Shown here piece by piece: positions 1 to 8,400 of a stretch of DNA of 38,983 bases. Within the stretch, counting starts at the first letter, position 1, and each line of letters starts with the position of its first letter. The notes beneath the pieces were generated by a model that saw only the letters and a list, made by a program, of their open reading frames with translations, made no database searches and was not told the DNA's origin. The DNA comes from Pseudomonadota bacterium (GTDB lineage Bacteria > Oederibacteriota > Muellerivitia > Muellerivitales > Muellerivitaceae): contig JAJPJW010000100.1 of NCBI GenBank assembly GCA_021324075.1, positions 1 through 38,983 of the forward strand, in the 5' to 3' direction. Made by a program: the position numbers and the translations under genes.

Positions 1-2
1 AG

Positions 3-569
3 GTGCTCCTTTATTCCCACGAGCGGCACGAAAGCGTCCGGGCCCATCTGCTGGAGGCCGGTTTCATGCTGACGGATTCCTTGCGGGAAGGCGTCCTGGA
101 CCCAGCCCAGGCCGAGGCGCTGGCCGATTCCGTGGAGGCCCGCCTACTCCAGGCTTCCACCCTGCCGGATATGCTGTCGGCCTTCCAGTATGGACTTGAA
201 CGCATCGGGAAAGCCGGGGATCGGCCCTCCGAAGGGAGGCATTTTATTCGAATGGAAGAAGTAAAGCGCTATGTGGACCGTCATTTTACCCAGGACCTCC
301 GGCTCAAGGACCTGGCCCGGCAGGCGGGCCTTTCCGAGCCTGCCTTCCTAAAGGGTTTCCGCCAAGCTACCGGACAGGGCTTTTCGAAATACCTCCAGGC
401 CTTAAGGCTGGGGGAGGCAAAGCGTTTGCTCCGGGCCTCCCCCCTTTCGGTCGAACGGGTGGCCCAGGAAAGCGGATTCAACTCGGCCAGCTACTTTGTT
501 CAATCTTTCAAACGGGCCACCGGCCTCACCCCCGGGGCCTTCCGTGACCAGGGCCGAGCCGGTTCATAA
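3..569 (+). CDS. AraC-family transcriptional regulator, C-terminal part (5' truncated by window)
   Basis: The reading frame is open from the first bases of the window, so the N-terminal sensor part is probably missing; the GTG at 3 is simply the first possible start. Residues about 85-184 form an AraC/XylS double helix-turn-helix: a first helical repeat around LKDLARQAGLSEPAFLKGF and a second around VERVAQESGFNSASYFVQSF, ending in the usual GLTPGAFR tail. Such proteins bind DNA and usually activate sugar-catabolic genes in response to a ligand. It lies directly upstream of, and in the same direction as, a secreted GH42 enzyme and a GH74 enzyme, so control of those genes is a reasonable inference. 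Its stop codon touches a 64-bp repeat that recurs upstream of the GH74 gene and could be its target. The inducer cannot be read from this fragment. Confidence 0.9.
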   Translation: MLLYSHERHESVRAHLLEAGFMLTDSLREGVLDPAQAEALADSVEARLLQASTLPDMLSAFQYGLERIGKAGDRPSEGRHFIRMEEVKRYVDRHFTQDLRLKDLARQAGLSEPAFLKGFRQATGQGFSKYLQALRLGEAKRLLRASPLSVERVAQESGFNSASYFVQSFKRATGLTPGAFRDQGRAGS

Positions 570-631
570 ATGATATAAATACAAATTTTGTTTTTTATAA
601 ATCTTTGAACAAAACCTCCGGGTATCTTTTT
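568..631 (+). repeat. 64-bp direct repeat, copy 1 (putative shared promoter/operator)
   Basis: An AT-rich 64-bp segment starting at the AraC stop codon is repeated exactly 2540 bp downstream with only three substitutions (582, 604 and 618 against 3122, 3144 and 3158) and no gap. It contains TATAAAT, TTTTTTATAAAT and TTGAACAAAACC. This copy sits about 200 bp before the GH42 start. Conservation of a non-coding AT-rich block ahead of two enzyme genes suggests a shared promoter or activator site; that role is inferred. Confidence 0.7.
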
Positions 632-830
632 CCTTTGCATCCCAACTTTCCATCACCCAACTTCTTGTCATTCGATGGAAAATAAACAGAAGTTAGGATA
701 GTAGCCACCAGGGAAAACTTTGGATTCCAAGGAAAATTTCTTAGCGGGATCATATGGATTTTTAGCGGCCCTCTTCGTTCTCTTCTTGTGGTCTTTCGTT
801 TAAAGTTTCAAATCACTTTGGAGGAATCCT

Positions 831-2933
831 ATGAAGTTTCCCATGAGGAAAGCGGGGAAAGTTGCTTTGAGATCGTCCATCTTCGGTCTCGTTGCGCTGG
901 CCGGTTCCATCTATGCCCTGGCCGGACCCGTGGCCACCCCGGATCGAACCTCCCAGGAAAACCCCGATTGGCCGGGCAAGGGACAGCTTTTCGTCGGCAC
1001 CAACTATCAGCCGATCGACCGCTCGCCGGAAGAAGTGAAAAAAGATATCGCCATCATGAAAGGCGCGGGCTTCAACGTGGTGCGCATGGGCGACCTTTCC
1101 TGGGACTCGTTCGAGCCGAGCGAGGGAAAGTTCACGTTCGGATGGTTCGATAAGGTCATGGACCAGATGCAGGCAAGCGGCATCCGGGTCATTTTGGACA
1201 TCCCCGGGCTGCCTGCCCCGACCTGGCTTCACCACAAGTATCCAGGCGTCAACATCGTGGCCCAGAACGGAACACTGCTGTACCCGGCCGAGCGTTACAT
1301 GGACGACACCAGTGATCCCGATTACCGGCGCCTGGTGGTCAAGCTCGCGGACGCCCTCACCAAACGATACGCGAAACATCCGGCGGTGATCGCCATCGGC
1401 TATGACAATGAAATCGGGAACAGCTACATGTCCTATTCGCCGGGGGCCAGGAAGCGTTTCATCGCATGGCTGAAGGCGAGGTATGGCAGCCTATCGGCGT
1501 TGAACAAGGCCTGGGCCACACAGCGTTGGTCACGGAGGCTGTCCAGCTTCGATGAGGTCGAGCTGCCCTATTTGGACGGCCCGGGCCCCCCGGAGCGCTA
1601 TCTCGACCTGCACAGGTTCTGGTCGGACCAGACGATCGCCACGCTGATGGACCTGGAAGCGGTCAGGAAAAAGAACATGCCCTCCATCCCCACGATCTCG
1701 AATCTTTGGGACACGGGTTGGAGGAAGGGCTTCGACTACCTCGGCTCGTTCAAGAAATATGTCTCCTACGGGGCGGAAGGCTTCTATCCCGGGGAGCCCG
1801 TGGGCGCCAGTTTTGGGGCGCTCATGACCAAAGGCGACCTCGAAACGCCCATCTGGTTCAACGAGTTCACGGCAGGAGGATCGGGCTACTATGGCACCAA
1901 GGGGCAAAGCCATATGTGGGCCTATGTGGGCCTGATGGACGGCGTGCAGGGCCTGTTGGCCTGGACCTTCAACAGCCACCGGGGCGGGGAAGAGCAGGCC
2001 CTTTTCGGGCTGGTCGACCATGATGGCAGCCCCTCCTGGAAGGTGGGTGAATTCCAACAGATCGCTTCCGAGTTCCATCGCCTTCAAAAATTCGGATTTC
2101 CACGCGTCACCAAGCCCGAAGTCGCGATCGCCTATTCCTTTGAAAGCGCGGTGGCCTCACACCCGAATGGTCCCAGCAATTCCGCCAGGGACTATTTCAA
2201 AACGCCCTATGAGGACCAGGTGCGGAACGCATTCGAGCCTTTTTTTACCGACAACATCGATACCGCGATCATCCATGTGGCCCACGCGGACCTTTCCAGG
2301 TACAAGCTGCTGGTGGTCCCGGCGGATTACCTGATGGACAAGGCCAGCGCGGACGCCATCCGCGGCTATGTGGAGCAGGGCGGGACGGCGATCATGACGG
2401 CCTACTCCGCCAAGGTGGATGAGACCAACCAGTGGTTTGACAGCCCTTTGCCGGGCCGGCTGAGCGACGTATTCGGCCTGCATACCAACGAGTTCTACGA
2501 TCGGGGGAATTCGCCGTTGGAGTTGAGCTTCAATGGACGGCCCTTGAAGACGACCATCAACCGCTATGAGGTCCTGGAGATCGATACCGCCCGGATACTG
2601 GCTAAATTCACCAATACTCCCGAACAGTCCCCCGCCATCACGGTCAACAAGTTCGGCAAGGGCAAAGCGATCTACCTGGCTGTCCCCGCCCAAGAGGCCG
2701 TACTGGGGCCCTTATTGCGGGATTGCCTTTATGCCGAGCTGGGTGTGGCGCGGGGGCCGATAACGCCCGAGGGGGTCTATGCCCGTGTGGTGGAAGGACG
2801 GACCCTCTATGTCAACACCACGGGTGAAGTGAAAAAAATCGCCATTGAGGGGGAAAAGTCCGGGCTGATCAGCGGCAAGACTTTCAAGGGAAACCTACAG
2901 CTTGATCCCTATCAGGCGGAACTCTTGCAATAG
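831..2933 (+). CDS. Secreted GH42 beta-galactosidase
   Basis: A 700-residue protein of glycoside hydrolase family 42, expected to release terminal galactose from oligosaccharides outside the cytoplasm. An N-terminal signal peptide (basic start, hydrophobic residues about 12-32) is followed by the family opening GTNYQPIDRSPEEVKKDIAIMK. The acid/base glutamate is E194 in YDNEIGN and the nucleophile is E345 in WFNEFTAGG. The catalytic barrel spans about residues 50-420, and a trimerisation-type (glutamine amidotransferase-like) domain follows at about 430-640. The start at 831 is supported by a GGAGG 6 nt upstream. Most GH42 proteins are cytoplasmic, so the export signal is notable. It sits between an AraC regulator and a GH74 xyloglucanase, which fits removal of galactose from xyloglucan side chains; arabinosides or other galactans are alternatives. 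Confidence 0.9.
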   Translation: MKFPMRKAGKVALRSSIFGLVALAGSIYALAGPVATPDRTSQENPDWPGKGQLFVGTNYQPIDRSPEEVKKDIAIMKGAGFNVVRMGDLSWDSFEPSEGKFTFGWFDKVMDQMQASGIRVILDIPGLPAPTWLHHKYPGVNIVAQNGTLLYPAERYMDDTSDPDYRRLVVKLADALTKRYAKHPAVIAIGYDNEIGNSYMSYSPGARKRFIAWLKARYGSLSALNKAWATQRWSRRLSSFDEVELPYLDGPGPPERYLDLHRFWSDQTIATLMDLEAVRKKNMPSIPTISNLWDTGWRKGFDYLGSFKKYVSYGAEGFYPGEPVGASFGALMTKGDLETPIWFNEFTAGGSGYYGTKGQSHMWAYVGLMDGVQGLLAWTFNSHRGGEEQALFGLVDHDGSPSWKVGEFQQIASEFHRLQKFGFPRVTKPEVAIAYSFESAVASHPNGPSNSARDYFKTPYEDQVRNAFEPFFTDNIDTAIIHVAHADLSRYKLLVVPADYLMDKASADAIRGYVEQGGTAIMTAYSAKVDETNQWFDSPLPGRLSDVFGLHTNEFYDRGNSPLELSFNGRPLKTTINRYEVLEIDTARILAKFTNTPEQSPAITVNKFGKGKAIYLAVPAQEAVLGPLLRDCLYAELGVARGPITPEGVYARVVEGRTLYVNTTGEVKKIAIEGEKSGLISGKTFKGNLQLDPYQAELLQ

Positions 2934-2962
2934 GAGATTCCTTATCTTTTGCGGAATTGGGA

Positions 2963-2974
2963 GGGAAGCTTCCC
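2963..2974. repeat. 12-bp perfect palindrome
   Basis: GGGAAGCTTCCC lies 30 bp after the GH42 stop codon. It has no loop and no following T-run, so it is not a convincing terminator; a protein-binding site is possible. Nothing else recognisable is seen between 2934 and the second 64-bp repeat at 3108. Confidence 0.3.
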
Positions 2975-3107
2975 GAAGCGGCGTTTGAACGTGTTAGGAG
3001 AGGTACTCGCCGCTGTAAATGTTCAGCGAGGCCGCGATTTCAGGGATTGTATTGGCCCCCCAAAACCGCTAATTCTGGCCCAGGTTTAAACCGCCGCTCA
3101 TACTCGA

Positions 3108-3171
3108 AAATGATATAAATAGAAATTTTGTTTTTTATAAATCATTGAACAAAACCTTCGGGTATCTTTTT
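3108..3171 (+). repeat. 64-bp direct repeat, copy 2 (upstream of GH74 gene)
   Basis: This is the second copy of the AT-rich block at 568-631, 61 of 64 bases identical and collinear. It ends 39 bp before the preferred GH74 start codon at 3211. The possible upstream TTG start at 3145 lies inside this repeat and would translate it, which argues for the later start and for a regulatory role of the repeat. Confidence 0.7.
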
Positions 3172-3210
3172 AGGGATATCCGGCCTTCCTGGCTGACACC
3201 CCGAGGAACC

Positions 3211-5646
3211 ATGCGGCCCTATCCTGGTAAAATCGATTTAACCGTTCCAATGCTTCTTCGTGGAAGGGCTTTCAGGTCCCTCCTCGTTTCGACCCTCCTT
3301 TTGTTCGGCCTCCGAGGCATCGCCGGCGCCCAGGCCTACAACTGGCAAAACGTCGTCATGATGGGCGGGGGGTTCGTGCCGGGGTTGGTCTATAGTCCCC
3401 TCCAACAAAACCTCCTTTACGCCCGCACGGATGTCGGAGGCTTCTACCGTTGGGACAACACCAACAGCCGCTGGATCCCCCTGACCGACATGTATCGGGG
3501 CAACAACTTCGGGGGAGAGAGCATCGCGCCGGACCCGGTGAATGCCAACATCGTCTACGCGGCGGCGGGCTTCTCCGGCCCGGGCACGATCCTCAGCTCC
3601 ACCAACCAGGGCAATTCGTGGACCGCCAATGCCATCCCGGTCTCCATCGCGGGCAACAACGACGGCCGGGAAGCGGGGGAACGCCTGGCGGTGGACCCGA
3701 ACCTGAACTCCAAACTTTATTTCGGCTCCCGCTGGCAGGGCCTGTGGGTGAGCGCCAACTCGGCGGCCTCCTGGTCGCAGGTGACCGCTTTCCCCGTGAA
3801 CGGCGACGCGGGCTATGGGCTCGCCTGGGTGATCTTCCCCCCGCCCACCGGTGGTTATGGACATCCCTCGGGCTCGGCCTCGGCCACGATCTACGTGGGG
3901 GTGATGGCCATGTCCTCCGGCAACAGCAATGTCTATCGCTCGACCAACGCGGGCGCAAGCTGGTCGCTCATTTCGGGTGGCCCCTCCAACATGGTCACCC
4001 CCCGCGCCAGTTTGGGAACCGACGGGAACCTTTGGATCGTTTACGACAGCGGCGGCTACGGTCCCAACGGCGTTTCGGCTGGTCAAATCTGGAAGCTCAA
4101 TACCGCCACCCTGACCTGGACCAACGTGACCCCCTCCATCGGGCCCTGCAACGGCTGTGGGGGATACAGCGGAATCAGCGTGGACGCCCAGAATTCCAAC
4201 CACGCGCTGGTCACGACCATCGACTGGTGGAGCGGGCCCGACAAGGTCTTCTCGACCTCCAATGGCGGCGGATCGTGGTCGGTCGTCGGACTGCCCGGTT
4301 CCGGCTCCTCGGTCTACAACGCCAACGGCGCCGCCTATATTTATGGATGCGGCAGCCCCTCTTCCCCGGGCGGGACGGGTTGGGCGGCCTGCGCGGCCAT
4401 CGACCCCTTCAATTCCAACAACGCCGTTTATACCTCCGGCGGCCAAGTGGCGGGCGGCGGGCTTTGGAGCAGTACCAACGTCCAGTCGTCCCCCGTCTCC
4501 TGGATCTTCACGGACTTAGGGCTGGAAGAAAGCGTGCCCCTCTACATGAACCCCGCGGCGGCGGGCGGCGTCCTGTTCTCCTGTTTGGGTGACATGGAAG
4601 GCATGCGCCACACGAACCTCAACCAATCGCCTGCCTCGGGCCAGTACTGCAACCCCCAGTACAACAACCTCAACATGCTGGAATTCGCCGAATCGAACAC
4701 CAATACCGTGGTGAGGGTGGGGAACAGCATCAACCCCTCGTCGGTGAATTCCGACGTGGCCTATTCCAGCAACAACGGCCAGACCTGGAGCCCTTGGGGC
4801 AGCGCTCCCCCGGGCTATACCACCGCGGGCCAGATGGAATCGGTGGCGGTCGCCGCCGACGGGTCCCGAGTGGTGGTGGCGCCTTTTTCCGGCTACGGGT
4901 CGCCGGCCTACGCCTCCTCCCTGGGAGGGGGTTGGACCACCTGTACCGGGCTTCCCAGCGGAGCTTCCGTGGCCGCCGACCGTTCCAGCCCTTCCACCTT
5001 CTATGCCACCGCTCCCAGCCAGTGGGTATTCGGGGGTTCGGTGACTATCTACCGCAGCACCAACGGCGGGGCCAGTTTCAGCCAGGTGAACACGATCCCG
5101 GTGAATTGGGGCGACGCCAACGGCAATGGACAGTGGGTCATTCCCCGGCCCGTTTTTGGGCAAGCGGGGGAATTCTGGGTTTCCACCTATGGTGCCCTCT
5201 ACCGCTTCACCAACGCGGGGTCCAGCGTGGCCACCATCACCGGCGTGTACGAACCCATGGGGCCGGTGGGGTTCGGCAAGGCCGCCTCCGGCCAGACCCA
5301 TCCGGCGGTCTTCCTGATCGGGACGGTCAACGGCACCTACGGGTTCTTCCGGAACGACGATGGCGTTGGAACGGCCTGGACCCAGATCAACGACGCCAAC
5401 CACCAATTCAACGGTCCCGGGTGGATCGAAGGGGATGAGAGCATCTATGGCCGCTGTTATCTGGGTGCGGGGGGGCGGGGTATTTTGTATGGGGACCTTC
5501 TATCCGGAACCCCCACCAGTACGCCCACGTCCACACCGACAAGGACCTATACGCCGACTCCAACCGGCACCCCCAGCCCCACCCGCACGAATACACCCTC
5601 GGCAACCCCGACCTGGACGGCGACAGCTTCCCTACGGCATCTTTGA
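3211..5646 (+). CDS. Secreted GH74 xyloglucan endoglucanase, N-terminal portion (frameshifted)
   Basis: Family GH74 enzymes cut the beta-1,4-glucan backbone of xyloglucan. The mature N-terminus (YNWQNVVMMGGGFVPGLVYSP) and the double seven-bladed propeller repeats with Asp-box-like STNQGNSW, STNAGASW and STNGGASF turns are typical. The two catalytic aspartates are visible: D74 in YARTDVGG and D461 in LGDMEGMRH. A signal peptide is clear from the internal ATG at 3250. I chose ATG 3211 because GAGGA precedes it closely; 3250 is equally plausible. About 811 residues are encoded before a stop inside a Pro/Thr linker. The linker then continues in the -1 frame (next entry): adding one C to the CCC run at 5630-5632 would join the two into one protein of about 1,390 residues. 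As written, the product keeps its catalytic domain but loses the C-terminal sorting-like domain. Confidence 0.87.
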   Translation: MRPYPGKIDLTVPMLLRGRAFRSLLVSTLLLFGLRGIAGAQAYNWQNVVMMGGGFVPGLVYSPLQQNLLYARTDVGGFYRWDNTNSRWIPLTDMYRGNNFGGESIAPDPVNANIVYAAAGFSGPGTILSSTNQGNSWTANAIPVSIAGNNDGREAGERLAVDPNLNSKLYFGSRWQGLWVSANSAASWSQVTAFPVNGDAGYGLAWVIFPPPTGGYGHPSGSASATIYVGVMAMSSGNSNVYRSTNAGASWSLISGGPSNMVTPRASLGTDGNLWIVYDSGGYGPNGVSAGQIWKLNTATLTWTNVTPSIGPCNGCGGYSGISVDAQNSNHALVTTIDWWSGPDKVFSTSNGGGSWSVVGLPGSGSSVYNANGAAYIYGCGSPSSPGGTGWAACAAIDPFNSNNAVYTSGGQVAGGGLWSSTNVQSSPVSWIFTDLGLEESVPLYMNPAAAGGVLFSCLGDMEGMRHTNLNQSPASGQYCNPQYNNLNMLEFAESNTNTVVRVGNSINPSSVNSDVAYSSNNGQTWSPWGSAPPGYTTAGQMESVAVAADGSRVVVAPFSGYGSPAYASSLGGGWTTCTGLPSGASVAADRSSPSTFYATAPSQWVFGGSVTIYRSTNGGASFSQVNTIPVNWGDANGNGQWVIPRPVFGQAGEFWVSTYGALYRFTNAGSSVATITGVYEPMGPVGFGKAASGQTHPAVFLIGTVNGTYGFFRNDDGVGTAWTQINDANHQFNGPGWIEGDESIYGRCYLGAGGRGILYGDLLSGTPTSTPTSTPTRTYTPTPTGTPSPTRTNTPSATPTWTATASLRHL

Positions 5647-7376
5647 CAAATAGCCCCACCTTGACAGCAACCCGCACCACCACTTCCACGGCAACTTTTA
5701 CGACATCGGCCACTCGCACGAACACACCGACGAATACGGCCACTTCCACCACCACCAGCACCGCTTCCAGCACGCCTTCCGCGACAGCGAGTTCCACGGC
5801 AAGCCGGACCGCTTCGGCTACTCCCACCAATACCTTGATGAATACCGCCACCAATACGGCTACTTCCACCCCCACTAATACCTTAGCCAACACGGCAACC
5901 CAAACGGCTACTGGAACCGCGACCAGTACCCCCACGGCGACGTCTAGTCGTACGGCCACCTCTACGGCAACTTATTCGGCGACTTCCACCCCAACCAATA
6001 CCTTGGCCAATACAGCCACGAATAGCCCCACCGCAACGCCGACGAATACCCTGGCAAACACGGCCACCAATACGCCTACCGCGACCAGTACTAACACTTT
6101 AGTCAATACCGCCACTCATACTTCAACGGCCACTCCGTCAAGTACGTCTACCAGCACCTTGTCTTCTACCGCCACGGCTACGGTGACTCACACGACAACA
6201 TCCACTCCCACGAACACCTTGGCGAACACGGCGACGAACAGCCCAACGGCAACACCAACGAGTACTTTCGCCAATACCGCCACTAATAGTCCAACGGCGA
6301 CTTCGTCCAGTACTTCCACTAACACCACGACGAATACGACAAGCTCCACCCCAACCCACACGGCTACCTCCAGCGCCACAACGACGCCCACTAATACTTT
6401 GGCCAACACCGTGACGAATACGGCCACTTTGACCGCCACCTCAACGCCCACGAAGACACCAACCTTCACTGCCACCAATAGCGCCACGTCAACCACTACC
6501 TCGACCGCAACCTTGACCCCCACCGTGACTTTGACTTCTACTCCCACGGTTGTGGTAGTACTAGCTTCACAAGGATCCAACCCACCAGGAAATTCCATCC
6601 AAATCCAGGGCTCAGCGGTTACGGTTCAGCAAATTGAGATTACCAACCCGGGAAACAATGACGTGACGTTGACCGGTTTGACCCTTTCCGAGGCCGGAAA
6701 TTCCGCCACAGGAATTACGAGTGTTTCCTTGGTTCAGAATGGAGCGGTGGTGACCACGGCTGATTTCACGGGATCCACGGCCACCTTTAACCTGAATGGA
6801 ATCGTGGGACCCAATAATGGGACATCGACCTACCAAGTGGTGGCAACCTTCTCTTCAAGCGCTACGACGGGGAATTACCAATTCAGCATCACCGCCGGCA
6901 CGGGCACCAATGGTCAGGCGGTGCAATTCGGCAACCTGCCGGTGCAGGGGGCCATTGTTCAAATTGTCTCGGCCACGGCCACTTGGACTTCCACGGAAAC
7001 CGCAACCCTGACCCCCAGTTCCACGCCGACAGTCCAAGCGACCTTGACGCCTACGTCTACAGCTACAAACGCCTTCTCCGCGACTTCCACCCCGGCAGGG
7101 AACCAGGACGTGGTGGTTTATCCCAACCCGGTGACGGGCCCGACCGTGAATGTTCTTTCACCGGCCTATTCAGGCGTTTCCAATGTTGAGGTGGAACTGT
7201 TTACGACGGCATTCCGCAGGGTTCAAGACGAGGTCTTCTCCGATATACACTCTGGCACAGCCGTGAAGGTCAACTTGACGGATGAGTGGGGACATCCCCT
7301 AGCGGATGGCCTGTACTATGTGGTGGTCATCGTTGATGGCAAACGTTCCATCGGAAAACTTCTGGTCCTTCGATAA
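5643..7376 (+). CDS. C-terminal half of the GH74 protein: Thr-rich linker, Ig-like domain and FlgD/T9SS-like tail
   Basis: This 577-codon frame begins at a TTG with no ribosome binding site and continues the Thr/Pro linker of the preceding frame, so it is almost certainly the rest of the same gene. Residues 1-305 are low-complexity Thr/Asn/Ser/Ala sequence with a recurring unit of roughly 16-18 residues (TPTNTLANTATNSPTA). An Ig-like beta-sandwich follows at about 308-440, then a second short Thr-rich linker. The last 90 residues run from VVVYPNPVTGP to GLYYVVVIVDGKRSIGKLLV and resemble FlgD-Ig or type IX secretion C-terminal domains. The tail closely parallels that of the NHL protein ending at 27309. 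Linkers of this kind usually hold catalytic domains away from the cell or attach them to the surface. Whether it is translated alone, by ribosomal frameshift, or not at all cannot be told here. Confidence 0.75.
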   Translation: MTNSPTLTATRTTTSTATFTTSATRTNTPTNTATSTTTSTASSTPSATASSTASRTASATPTNTLMNTATNTATSTPTNTLANTATQTATGTATSTPTATSSRTATSTATYSATSTPTNTLANTATNSPTATPTNTLANTATNTPTATSTNTLVNTATHTSTATPSSTSTSTLSSTATATVTHTTTSTPTNTLANTATNSPTATPTSTFANTATNSPTATSSSTSTNTTTNTTSSTPTHTATSSATTTPTNTLANTVTNTATLTATSTPTKTPTFTATNSATSTTTSTATLTPTVTLTSTPTVVVVLASQGSNPPGNSIQIQGSAVTVQQIEITNPGNNDVTLTGLTLSEAGNSATGITSVSLVQNGAVVTTADFTGSTATFNLNGIVGPNNGTSTYQVVATFSSSATTGNYQFSITAGTGTNGQAVQFGNLPVQGAIVQIVSATATWTSTETATLTPSSTPTVQATLTPTSTATNAFSATSTPAGNQDVVVYPNPVTGPTVNVLSPAYSGVSNVEVELFTTAFRRVQDEVFSDIHSGTAVKVNLTDEWGHPLADGLYYVVVIVDGKRSIGKLLVLR

Positions 7377-7465
7377 ACGGGGATAATACAGTTGATTAAA
7401 TATCTATTGATCTATGTTGGGAATTTCCCTTGTTTACCAACCTTTTAAGCTGTTGGACGCACTAG

Positions 7466-7864
7466 ACTTTTTCCGCCCTCAAAAGGTATCTCCGTAAAAA
7501 CGTAGGCCGCCCTTGGGACAAGGTCTTCAGCGAGATTTGCGCGAATATCCGGGTGGATGACGCCGTTCAAAAGCACGTCCGAAGCCATGTCTACCATTAC
7601 GTCGAAAGGAATGTGATAGTGGAAGGAAAGGAAATTTTCACAAGGGGAATTTTGGGGGTGTGCGAACTCTGGAACGGCGACTTCTATGTCTGCCCAAAAT
7701 CGGGATTGCTTAAGGAATACCGCCGCCACTCCAAAGTGCATTGGCGGGAGCGTGAGTTCCCTGGAAGAAAGCCTGAAAGGGATTTCCTCGGGAAAATCCA
7801 GGACAGTTGTGGAAGGGAACGGGGTTTTCAAGGTTTACCGCAACCCCGAAACGGGGGAGTTTAA
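7466..7864 (+). pseudogene. Remnant of a conserved hypothetical gene (5' end lost)
   Basis: An open frame starts just after an in-frame TAG at 7463 and has no start codon near its beginning. It reads ALKRYLRKNVGRPWDKVFSE, then a helical stretch with VQKHVRSHVYHYVE and FYVCPKSGLLKEYRR. The VGRPWDKV...SEI pattern followed by a xxYVxPxTGLL segment resembles a family of uncharacterised bacterial proteins that I recognise only as hypothetical. The part after about 7740 loses this character, while another frame becomes protein-like (next entry). I therefore read it as a decayed gene at the edge of the accessory region. A genuine short gene from GTG 7553 is less likely. Confidence 0.5.
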
Positions 7865-8057
7865 TCTGCGAAACCCGGCCCGCCCGGTTCACGCCGAGGT
7901 CGACTTCAAGGAGACCCTTCTCCGCCGTGGGCTCAAGCCCCTTGATTCATTCTTCACGGAATTCTCCAAATCTGTTCCAATGGATCATCCCTATTGGGCT
8001 ACCTATAGCCGTTTATATCAGGAGCATAAAGCCAGCCTGGTTCAATCTAGGGCATGA
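7752..8057 (+). CDS. Small hypothetical protein or continuation of the remnant in a second frame
   Basis: From GTG 7752 this frame encodes about 101 residues. The part from VFKVYRNPETGEFNLRNPAR to the end (DHPYWATYSRLYQEHKASL) has a composition typical of a real protein. It overlaps the preceding remnant by 113 bp in another frame. It may therefore be the frameshifted 3' end of that gene or a separate small gene; an upstream ATG at 7686 is also in frame. No ribosome binding site with good spacing is seen, and no family is recognised. Confidence 0.35.
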   Translation: MSSLEESLKGISSGKSRTVVEGNGVFKVYRNPETGEFNLRNPARPVHAEVDFKETLLRRGLKPLDSFFTEFSKSVPMDHPYWATYSRLYQEHKASLVQSRA

Positions 8058-8293
8058 CTTGTTGGCAGTTTAACGGCAGCTTATCGGCGGTTAAGAGATT
8101 CAGAATTAGAGATCCATAACCACTCAAGCCGGTCATGTAAAAGAATGGGTCATCAAAAATTAAGGGGATTTGAGACGAAAAAACCCTCGTGAAGTCGTAA
8201 AAGCTAATAGGGATAAGGGAAATGTCGATGCTCCATGGAACTAAAAGTTCCGCGCCATGGAACTCCAAAAATTAAATTTTCCCTTTGAATGGG

Positions 8294-8393
8294 CCGGTTT
8301 TACCACGCTCCGATGGCGAACCCCCCTATCTACGCATCAAGTGAGGATGCGAGAAACGATAGGGGGGTTCGCCCTCTACGCGTGGTAAACCGG
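8294..8393. repeat. 100-bp nested palindrome (cruciform-forming element)
   Basis: Three nested arms share one centre. The outer arms are 8294-8307 and 8381-8393 (13 pairs with one bulged T). The middle arms are 8315-8330 and 8358-8373 (16 bp, perfect, containing CCCCCC/GGGGGG). The inner arms are 8333-8338 and 8346-8351 (6 bp, loop AAGTGAG). Symmetric 7-nt internal loops separate outer and middle arms. No T-run follows, so it is not an ordinary terminator. A non-autonomous mobile element (MITE or REP type) or a structured RNA are the main candidates. Confidence 0.75.
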
Positions 8394-8400
8394 GAAAAGT

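Noticed and set aside
3145-3210. Longer GH74 start at TTG 3145
   Set aside because: It lies inside the 64-bp non-coding repeat, has no ribosome binding site and adds residues before a signal peptide.
5643-6560. CRISPR-like repeat array in the linker
   Set aside because: Repeats are coding, variable in length and sequence, and without regular spacers.
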